Position numbers and translations under genes: made by a program | Shown: positions 1-4,775 of the stretch, in pieces | Numbering within the stretch: position 1 is the stretch's first letter | How the letters are laid out: each line of letters starts with the position of its first letter | From: an uncultured Clostridia bacterium | Lineage (GTDB): Bacteria; Bacillota; Clostridia; TANB77; CAG-508 | NCBI GenBank assembly: GCA_947625075.1 | Contig: CANQMY010000088.1 | Location: forward strand, 1 to 5,266 | Direction: 5' to 3' | Length of the DNA: 5,266 nucleotides | The notes under the pieces: generated by a model | What the model saw: only the letters and a program-made list of their open reading frames with translations | Told to the model about the DNA's origin: nothing | The model's database searches: none

Positions 1-281
1 GTGATGCAACATATGAAATAATAAAAGACTATTCATATTATGGAAAGTTAGAAAGTAATGGAATTGATTGGATAAAAAAAGAAAATACAACAGCAACGGA
101 AACAAGTTTTGGAGAGATGTACTATAATAATGATTTTGCTTTAATAGGCAATACAGCATCATGTTTTATAGAACGTGGAGGTAGAGTTGAGTGGGTTGGC
201 AATTCTGGAATATTTGCATTAGGTGCAGTAGGAGGAAATCCAAACTCAAAACATAGTTTTAGACCAGTTTTAATTGTATAA
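1..281 (+). CDS. C-terminal end of a prepilin-like surface protein (5' end outside window)
   Basis: An open frame enters from the left edge (first full codon at base 3) and ends at TAA 279-281, giving 92 residues. I cannot assign a function. The tail ends in SFRPVLIV after a Gly/Asn/Ser-rich stretch (GNSGIF, GAVGGNP), and aromatic and small residues alternate as in the C-terminal domain of clostridial prepilin-like surface proteins that end in 'RPV(V/I)S/L' (similar to DUF6273 or FISUMP-type domains; by memory of the pattern, not a search). The broken gene at 3356-4650 has a matching tail (NNWRLRPIISI), so the two are probably paralogues. By that analogy the missing N-terminus would carry a prepilin leader and one membrane helix, putting this domain outside the cell. 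A strong hairpin begins 5 bases after the stop. Reading-frame confidence is high; family assignment is moderate. Confidence 0.7.
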   Translation, partial: DATYEIIKDYSYYGKLESNGIDWIKKENTTATETSFGEMYYNNDFALIGNTASCFIERGGRVEWVGNSGIFALGAVGGNPNSKHSFRPVLIV

Positions 282-286
282 TAAAT

Positions 287-330
287 ACTGATATTCGGAT
301 ATTTCTATAAAATATTTTCCGAATATCAGT
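287..330. terminator. Bidirectional hairpin terminator between convergent genes
   Basis: A perfect 13-bp inverted repeat (arms 287-299 and 318-330, ACTGATATTCGGA and its complement) encloses an 18-base AT-rich loop. It lies 5 bases past the stop of the plus-strand surface-protein gene and 4 bases past the stop of the minus-strand ysxC gene, as expected for a shared terminator. The U-rich tails are imperfect: TATTTT on the plus side, ATTTATTATA on the minus side. The loop itself can pair a few A/T bases further. Confidence 0.8.
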
Positions 331-334
331 TATT

Positions 335-916
335 TTAAATTATGTTATTTATATTTTCCCATACTTTTTCAGTGTAGATTTTTCTTTCAGATGAAAATGG
401 TAAAAAAGTTAAATCATGAAGTGGGTTTAGTTCATTTGACAAAAGATTTACTTGGTCATCTACTTTTGTTATAGCAATTTTATCTGCTTTATTAGCAATA
501 ACAATACAAGGTAAATTATGATTTATTATAAAATTATACATAAGTTTATCATTTTCAGAAGGAAGATGTCTTATATCAATCAAAAATAATACTAATTTAA
601 TATTTTTTCTAGTAAGTAAATATTCTTCAATAAAGTTACCAACTTTTATTTGTTCTTGTTTAGACATTTTGCTAAATCCATATCCAGGTAAATCTACAAA
701 GTAAAATAAATTATCTATATTATAAAAATTAATTTGTCTTGTTTTTCCAGGGGTATTACTAGTTCTAGCTAAATTTTTTCTATTAAGTATTGTATTTATA
801 AAAGAAGACTTACCAACATTAGATTTTCCAACTAATACTATTTCAGGTAAATCCCCTTTTGGATATTGATTTTTTCCTACAGCTGATATTTCAAATTTTG
901 GATTTTTTATTATCAT
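335..916 (-). CDS. ysxC: Ribosome biogenesis GTP-binding protein YsxC/EngB (YihA)
   Basis: This is a 193-residue TrmE-Era-EngA-EngB-Septin type GTPase, the usual length for EngB/YsxC. Visible motifs are the G1 P-loop GKSNVGKS (residues 30-37), the G2 region NTPGKT (54-59) with the family-typical TRQINFY after it, G3 DLPGYG (75-80), G4 NKAD (142-145) and a G5-like FSSE (174-177). In Bacillus subtilis and Escherichia coli the family is needed for late assembly of the large ribosomal subunit; it acts in the cytoplasm. The start at 914-916 is supported by AGGAG (complement of 925-929) 8 bases upstream. The gene lies 39 bases downstream of serS on the same strand with no terminator between, so the two are probably co-transcribed. 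A TATAAT-like string at 942-947 lacks a convincing -35 partner. In Bacillus this gene follows lonA, so the serS linkage is a different context. All catalytic motifs are intact. Confidence 0.97.
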   Translation of the reverse strand: MIIKNPKFEISAVGKNQYPKGDLPEIVLVGKSNVGKSSFINTILNRKNLARTSNTPGKTRQINFYNIDNLFYFVDLPGYGFSKMSKQEQIKVGNFIEEYLLTRKNIKLVLFLIDIRHLPSENDKLMYNFIINHNLPCIVIANKADKIAITKVDDQVNLLSNELNPLHDLTFLPFSSERKIYTEKVWENINNII

Positions 917-955
917 AAACTAATCTCCTAAAATTAAAATAATTATAATAAATTA

Positions 956-2245
956 CTATTTTTTTATAGGTTCGATTTTTTCTAAACCACCCATATATGG
1001 TCGTAAAACCTCAGGAATTGTAACACTACCATCTTCATTATAATTATTTTCAACAATAGCAATTAAACCTCTTGGAGATGCAATAACAGTATTATTTAAT
1101 GTATGAAGATAATAATTACCTTTTTCTCCTTTAGCTCTAATTCCTAATCTTCTTGCTTGAGCATCGCCTAATGTTGAGCAGCTTCCAACTTCATAATATT
1201 TTTTCTGTCTTGGAGACCAAGCTTCAACATCACAAGATTTAACTTTTAAATCTGCTAAATCTCCAGAACAACATTCAAGTTGTCTTACAGGAACATTCAT
1301 ACTTAGGAAGAAATCAACAGTTAATTTCCACATTTTATTATAAAAGTTCATAGAATCTTCTGGTTCGCAAATAACAATCATTTCTTGTTTCTCAAATTGA
1401 TGTAAACGATATAAACCTCTTTCTTCTAATCCATGTGAACCAATTTCTTTTCTAAAACATGGAGAATAAGAAGTCATTTTAATTGGTAATTCCTCTTTTT
1501 TGATAAGCTGATCTTTAAATCTACCTATCATAGAATGTTCAGAAGTACCTATTAGAAATAAATCTTCACCTTCGATTTTATACATCATTGCATCCATTTC
1601 TTCAAAAGACATAACACCAGTTACAACATCAGAACGAATCATAAATGGAGGAATAGCATAAATAAAACCATTATTAATCATGTAATCACGAGCATATGCT
1701 AAAACAGCTTCATGTAATCTTGCTATATTTCCAAACAAATAATAAAAACCAACTCCACTTGTACGTCCAGCAGAATCTTTATCTAAACCGCCTAAAGCAG
1801 AAATAATATCAGCATGATGTGGAATTTCATAGTTTGGAACTTTAGGATCACCAAATCTTTGAACTTCAACATTTTCTGAATCATCTTTTCCAATAGGAAC
1901 TGATGAATCCATAATATTAGGAATTTTCATCATTCTAGCTTTTATTTCATTACTATATTGTTCTTCTAATTTTTCATTTTCTTCTAGTTCTTTATTAATA
2001 TCTTGAACTTGTTTTTTTATTTTTTCAGCTTCTTCTTTATTTCCATTTTTTATAAGCATACCAATTTGTGAACTTAAGGAATTACGACTACTTCTTAAAG
2101 AATCACCTTTTAGAGTTGCCTCTCTATTTTTTTTATCTAAATCAATAACTTCATCAACTAAAATAAGTTTTTGATTTTGAAATTTCTTTTTTATATTTTC
2201 TTTTACTAATTCAGGATTTTCTCTAATTAATTTAATATCTATCAT
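956..2245 (-). CDS. serS: Seryl-tRNA synthetase (serine--tRNA ligase)
   Basis: The 429-residue product is full length for bacterial SerRS, the class II enzyme that charges tRNA-Ser with serine. Residues about 1-105 form the N-terminal domain with a charged coiled-coil hairpin (about 30-105, rich in K/E and RSSRNSLSSQIG) that grips the long variable arm of tRNA-Ser. The catalytic core shows the serine-binding TSEHSMIG (234-241), motif 2 with FRKE (264-267) leading to RLHQFEKQEM (280-289), and a motif 3 region around ASPRGLIAIVENN (389-401) before the conserved IPEVLRPYMGG. Instead of the common 'GSGLAVGR' the motif 3 region reads NNTVIASPRG, and the preceding element is YEVGSCSTLGDAQARR; this marks a variant SerRS clade that I recall as common in gut Clostridia. 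The start ATG (2243-2245) has AAAGGTG (complement of 2251-2257) 5 bases upstream. The stop is TAG. It leads the serS-ysxC unit and has its own promoter. The leader of about 43 bases is too short for a T-box. Confidence 0.98.
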   Translation of the reverse strand: MIDIKLIRENPELVKENIKKKFQNQKLILVDEVIDLDKKNREATLKGDSLRSSRNSLSSQIGMLIKNGNKEEAEKIKKQVQDINKELEENEKLEEQYSNEIKARMMKIPNIMDSSVPIGKDDSENVEVQRFGDPKVPNYEIPHHADIISALGGLDKDSAGRTSGVGFYYLFGNIARLHEAVLAYARDYMINNGFIYAIPPFMIRSDVVTGVMSFEEMDAMMYKIEGEDLFLIGTSEHSMIGRFKDQLIKKEELPIKMTSYSPCFRKEIGSHGLEERGLYRLHQFEKQEMIVICEPEDSMNFYNKMWKLTVDFFLSMNVPVRQLECCSGDLADLKVKSCDVEAWSPRQKKYYEVGSCSTLGDAQARRLGIRAKGEKGNYYLHTLNNTVIASPRGLIAIVENNYNEDGSVTIPEVLRPYMGGLEKIEPIKK

Positions 2246-2294
2246 AAAATCACCTTTTATAAAAATTTAGGTTAAAACCTATAATATAAATAGT

Positions 2295-2323
2295 ATTTTA
2301 CCATTTATTTATTAATATTACAA
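2295..2323 (-). promoter_or_regulatory. Sigma-A promoter of serS-ysxC
   Basis: Reading the minus strand, a -35 box TTGTAA (complement of 2318-2323, 4 of 6 consensus) is separated by exactly 17 bases from a -10 box TAAAAT (complement of 2295-2300, 5 of 6), which is preceded by TGG, an extended -10. The predicted start is near 2288, leaving a leader of about 43 bases that holds a small hairpin (AGGTT/AACCT, 2269-2280) and the ribosome binding site. There is no sign of a T-box antiterminator. Confidence 0.7.
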
Positions 2324-2379
2324 GGTTTTAAGTAAATTTTACTTTTAAGTTTTCAAAATAATTACAAATAGAAAATTTA

Positions 2380-2410
2380 TGAATAATTGGAAATAATTGT
2401 GAATATAATA
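2380..2410 (+). promoter_or_regulatory. Candidate promoter of the YaaL-bofA pair, possibly sporulation-type
   Basis: TATAAT at 2404-2409 is a perfect -10 hexamer 34 bases ahead of the YaaL start, but no sigma-A -35 box lies at 16-18 bases. Instead TGAATA (2380-2385) stands 18 bases before TATAATA (2404-2410). That resembles the forespore sigma-G pattern (TGMATA, 17-18 bases, CATWMTA), with one mismatch in the -10. In sequence this AT-rich such a match can arise by chance, so the sigma factor is a guess; the position as a promoter is more secure than its type. Confidence 0.4.
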
Positions 2411-2443
2411 TTAAGTGTAAATGTTTTTTATATTGGAGGAAAA

Positions 2444-2692
2444 ATGGAAGAAAAGTTTTTAGCTGATAAAGTATTTATTCAGATGACACCAGAAGAAGAG
2501 AAAAAAGAAATATTAAGGAATATAATTAATACGAGAGCACAACTTACAAATGCAAATAGGAATTTTGAATTTGCAAATACAAATGACTTAATTGATTATT
2601 ATATATATAAAATAAAAGCAATTCAGTCAAAATTAGATAATTTAATAAAACTTGCCAAGGTAAGAGGAATTGAAATAGAAAAGTTAGCATAA
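2444..2692 (+). CDS. yaaL: YaaL-family (DUF2508) small protein
   Basis: The product is an 82-residue, soluble, mostly helical protein with no membrane segment or signal peptide. The central stretch NDLIDYYIYKIKAIQSKLD (47-65) followed by LIKLAKVRGI (67-76) matches the signature of the DUF2508/YaaL family as I know it, a small protein of unknown function found in spore-forming Firmicutes. The start at 2444 was chosen because GGAGG (2435-2439) sits 4 bases upstream; an upstream in-frame TTG at 2387 has no such site and would add non-conserved residues. It lies 44 bases before bofA on the same strand. In B. subtilis yaaL is also immediately followed by bofA, which supports both assignments. There recR lies just upstream; here the upstream neighbour is the divergent serS. 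No function is assigned beyond the family name. Confidence 0.85.
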   Translation: MEEKFLADKVFIQMTPEEEKKEILRNIINTRAQLTNANRNFEFANTNDLIDYYIYKIKAIQSKLDNLIKLAKVRGIEIEKLA

Positions 2693-2736
2693 AAATAATT
2701 TGTCCATCATACAATTAAAACAAAGGTGGGAAAAAG

Positions 2737-3003
2737 ATGGACAATAGAGTGATTTTAGTATTTATTTCTTGTTTGACAATACTTATAGTATTTGGAAAAT
2801 ATTTCGCTTTTCCATTAAAAAAGATTGTAAAGTTAATAGGAAATTCTATTGTAGGAGCTTTAATTATTTTTCTAATTAATTTAGTTGGAACTTCTTTTAA
2901 TTTTCATATTGGATTAAGCATAATAAATTCAGTGATTGTGGGTATTCTTGGAATACCAGGTGCTTGTTTATTGATATTATTAAAAATTTTTGGAATAATA
3001 TAA
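2737..3003 (+). CDS. bofA: BofA-type pro-sigma-K processing inhibitor (integral membrane protein)
   Basis: The product has 88 residues, the usual length of BofA. It has three hydrophobic stretches (about 4-22, 33-51 and 60-87) and the family's C-terminal signature, N-S-V-I-V-G-I-L-G-I-P-G (64-75), after a central segment with GNSIVGALIIFLINLVG (35-51). In B. subtilis BofA sits in the mother-cell-derived outer forespore membrane and, with SpoIVFA, holds the intramembrane protease SpoIVFB inactive until the forespore signals, so that pro-sigma-K is cleaved at the right time. The ATG at 2737 has AAAGGTGG (2722-2729) 7 bases ahead. It follows the YaaL gene by 44 bases and is followed after 7 bases by an inverted-repeat element that carries its terminator. 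Whether this organism has SpoIVFB cannot be told from the window; many Clostridia keep BofA with a reduced sigma-K checkpoint. Confidence 0.9.
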   Translation: MDNRVILVFISCLTILIVFGKYFAFPLKKIVKLIGNSIVGALIIFLINLVGTSFNFHIGLSIINSVIVGILGIPGACLLILLKIFGII

Positions 3004-3046
3004 TAAGATATTTTGTTAATGAATAAACTTAATAAAAATTAATACA

Positions 3047-3089
3047 TTTAAAATATAACATAACAAAAATGTTTATGCAATATTTTAAA
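3047..3089. repeat. Hairpin inside the inverted-repeat element
   Basis: TTTAAAATAT (3047-3056) pairs perfectly with ATATTTTAAA (3080-3089). Within the loop AACAT (3057-3061) pairs with ATGTT (3069-3073), leaving TATGCA unpaired on one side. It has no GC-rich base and no following T-run, so it is not a terminator; it is a secondary structure of the element. Confidence 0.5.
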
Positions 3090-3124
3090 GATAAAAGTAA
3101 TAAAAGATTATACAATATAAAAAG

Positions 3125-3181
3125 AACAATAAATCTATAAAAATGCTGAAATAAGCATATTATAGAGTTTATTGTTTTTTT
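3125..3181 (+). terminator. Rho-independent terminator of YaaL-bofA
   Basis: Arm 3125-3140 (AACAATAAA then TCTATAA) pairs with 3160-3176, with one bulged G at 3167. An apical stem ATGCT/AGCAT (3143-3147 with 3154-3158) closes the loop GAAATA. Seven T residues follow (3175-3181). It lies about 120 bases after the bofA stop, inside the inverted-repeat element, whose right arm begins in the T-run. The upper part of the left arm shares TATAAAAATGCT with the hairpin at 4689-4748. Confidence 0.75.
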
Positions 3182-3204
3182 ATTAAGTTTATTCATTAAT
3201 AAAA

Positions 3205-3355
3205 ATAACATAATAAATAGGAAATAATAAACTATAGCATACCGACTAAATCCTATAGAATTGCTAAAATAATTATAAAATTAATAAAAAATAATATGAA
3301 TAAGAACAGTAATAAAGATACTTAAAGAAAAAAAACTAATGAAAGAGGAGAAAAA
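3205..3355 (+). other. Non-coding upstream region of the prepilin-like gene
   Basis: These 151 bases hold no gene on either strand. They must contain the promoter for the gene at 3356, but no clean sigma-A pair is visible: TTGCTA (3261-3266) with TAAAAA 18 bases later is the best and it is weak. The palindrome CTATAG occurs twice (3232-3237 and 3253-3258), exactly 21 bases apart, and ATAGGA (3217-3222) is inverted as TCCTAT (3251-3256). This could be an operator or a chance arrangement. The ribosome binding site AGGAG lies at 3346-3350. Confidence 0.35.
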
Positions 3356-4650
3356 ATGAAGAATAAAGAGAAAAGAAAAATTTTAAAAAGACAAATGAGA
3401 ATAAGCAAAATAAGAGAACAAGGAATAACATTGGTAGCGCTAGTAGTTACGATTATAATATTATTAATATTAACAGGAGTAACACTACGGAACAGTATTA
3501 GGACAAAATGGAATATTTGAGAAAGCAAAAGAAGCAGTAGAAAAGTATGAGGAGTCGTCAGAAAATGAGAGTAAAGCATTAGCAGAATTAGGGCAGAAAT
3601 TAGAAGATTTAAATATAGATTATAATGATTATGTGGGAGCATATGTAGAAGGATATAAACCAGATGAAAAGACATTTACAATAAAAACAGCTACATCAGG
3701 AGTAAGTGCAGGGGAAAAAGATGAAAACGGTATAGAAATTGAAGGAATAAAAGAAAATGGAGACCAAAAATTTACAACAGAAACGAATATGAAATGGAGA
3801 ATTTGGGATTATGATGAAAATACAAGAACAATAAGATTAATATCTGATAAACCAACTACAGCAAAATTAACATTAAAAGGAGCAGCAGGATATAATAATG
3901 GAGTATGGGCAATAAATGAAATATGTAGAAGATGTTATGGACAATATGATAATAATGAAAAAATGAAAAATGGAATAAATGTAGCAAATTTAAGAAGAAG
4001 CGATATACAGAAAGTAAGCACATATGATTATGCGGATTATAAACATGAAGAAAACAGATGGGAAGAATTTACTGATGGAAGTGAAGAAGGAAAAAATATA
4101 ATACATTATGGTGAGACTAAAACATATACAAACAGTCGTATTCCGAAAATGTGGAGTGATTATGATTCAAAATGGTCATATACATATGATAAAACAAAAG
4201 GTAAAATTGGAAAAAATCAAGGAGGAGAAGATCCATGGGAAAAAGAACTTAATTTTACAAATATAAATGACGAAGAAATGGTAGAAGCTGGAACGGAATT
4301 TAAGCAGTCATATTATTACCATATTTATAAAGAGGATGAATTTATTAATCAAATTTATTTTGATTTAATATTTGAAGGAATAGAAGAAATAGATGATAGA
4401 TATTACCTTGCCGGGAGAAGTGCATGTTTATATCATCATAGAGTTGATTTATGCTTGAATGGAGTGTTGGAAAAATATGTCGCAAGCGGGCGGGTCTGTA
4501 AGAGGTACAACATCGGAAGAGGGAAGAGCTAATAATTGGAGACTTCGTCCTATAATATCTATAAACTTAAGAGATAGTAATTATAAATTAGTAAGGAAGC
4601 AGGATACAGATAATAATGTAACATTTAAATTAGTGCAAAATATTGATTAA
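3356..4650 (+). pseudogene. Prepilin-like surface protein gene broken by two +1 frameshifts
   Basis: The ATG at 3356 (AGGAG 5 bases upstream) begins a basic leader ending E21-Q22-G23, a type IV prepilin peptidase site before ITLVALV, then a membrane helix (about 25-44). The usual Glu at +5 of the mature protein is absent, as often in this clostridial family. The frame runs into TGA at 3518-3520 after 54 residues. Omitting one base near 3488 restores the expected GVTL-GTVLGQNGIFEKAKEAVE, and the frame continues to about 4490. There a second single-base insertion, within GGGCGGG (4488-4494), must be skipped to reach the conserved tail NNWRLRPIISI and TAA 4648-4650. The repaired product would have 430 residues: leader and helix, a short charged linker (about 52-85), a Lys/Glu/Tyr-rich middle domain with NNGVWAINEIC near 180, and a C-terminal RP(I/V)-type domain (RLRPIIS near 396-402). 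It would be an exported, membrane-anchored or pilus-like surface protein of unknown role. Sequencing error, true decay or strain-level variation are all possible. Confidence 0.8.
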
Positions 4651-4676
4651 AAAATGCTTGATAATAAAATTTTATA
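4650..4676 (+). repeat. Partial copy of the shared hairpin sequence
   Basis: AAAAATGCTTGATAATA, beginning at 4650 and overlapping the last base of the stop codon, differs at one base from AAAAATGCTTAATAATA beginning at 4706, which lies in the loop side of the full hairpin downstream. It is followed by AAATTTTATAT, reminiscent of the right arm. It appears to be a degenerate partial copy; in AT-rich sequence the tail resemblance may be chance. Confidence 0.3.
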
Positions 4677-4688
4677 TGAATAAAAAGT

Positions 4689-4748
4689 AAAAGAATAAAT
4701 TTTATAAAAATGCTTAATAATATGCAAAATATAAAATTTATTCTTTTT
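4689..4748. terminator. Bidirectional terminator between the prepilin-like gene and glmS
   Basis: A perfect 18-bp inverted repeat has arms at 4689-4706 and 4730-4747 (AAAAGAATAAATTTTATA and its complement). The 23-base loop contains TGC and GCA, which can pair. T-runs follow on both sides: TTTTTATTTT on the plus strand, CTTTTACTTTTTA on the minus strand. It sits between two convergent genes, as the hairpin at 287-330 does. The left arm and loop share TATAAAAATGCT (4703-4714) with the bofA terminator. Confidence 0.8.
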
Positions 4749-4775
4749 ATTTTAAAGGTAAAACAACCTGTTTTT

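Larger units (their letters stand above)
3011..3204. mobile_element. MITE-like element with 23-bp perfect terminal inverted repeats
   Basis: Bases 3016-3038 are the exact reverse complement of 3177-3199 (23 of 23). Past one mismatch the match continues 4 more pairs (3011-3014 with 3201-3204), giving an element of about 194 bases. Its ends are TTTT and AAAA, and the flanks on both sides read ATA (3008-3010 and 3205-3207), a possible 3-base or TA target duplication. Inside lie two separate hairpins: 3047-3056 with 3080-3089 (10 bp, plus an AACAT/ATGTT inner stem), and the bofA terminator at 3125-3176. No protein-coding frame with a ribosome binding site is present. Size, terminal repeats, absence of a gene and location directly behind a coding region fit a miniature inverted-repeat element mobilised in trans. 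It could also be a structured 3' untranslated region. The inverted repeat itself is certain; the mobile interpretation is inference. Confidence 0.5.

Noticed and set aside
942..947. Separate promoter for ysxC between serS and ysxC
   Set aside because: TATAAT is present on the minus strand, but the position for a -35 box reads CCTATA and the gap is only 39 bases; co-transcription with serS is simpler.
2246..2294. T-box riboswitch in the serS leader
   Set aside because: The leader from the predicted start is only about 43 bases and contains neither a specifier stem nor the conserved T-box sequence.
2387..2443. TTG start at 2387 for the YaaL-family gene
   Set aside because: No ribosome binding site precedes it, the added residues are not family-like and it would overlap the candidate -10 box; ATG 2444 has GGAGG.
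3011..3204. CRISPR array or tRNA gene in the long non-coding stretch
   Set aside because: There are no regularly spaced direct repeats and no cloverleaf; the structure is inverted repeats only.
3029..3211. 60-residue minus-strand open frame rich in Leu, Phe, Asn
   Set aside because: It lies across the inverted-repeat element and terminator, has no ribosome binding site or recognisable domain, and its composition only mirrors AT-rich DNA.
3322..3675. 117-residue hydrophobic minus-strand open frame
   Set aside because: It is antisense to the prepilin-like gene, which has a clear start, leader and family motifs; the hydrophobicity comes from complementing a Lys/Glu-rich sequence.
4459..4650. 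Separate 63-residue plus-strand gene
   Set aside because: Its second half carries the conserved tail of the upstream frame, and skipping one base at about 4491 joins them into one protein, so it is the frameshifted end of 3356-4650, not a gene.
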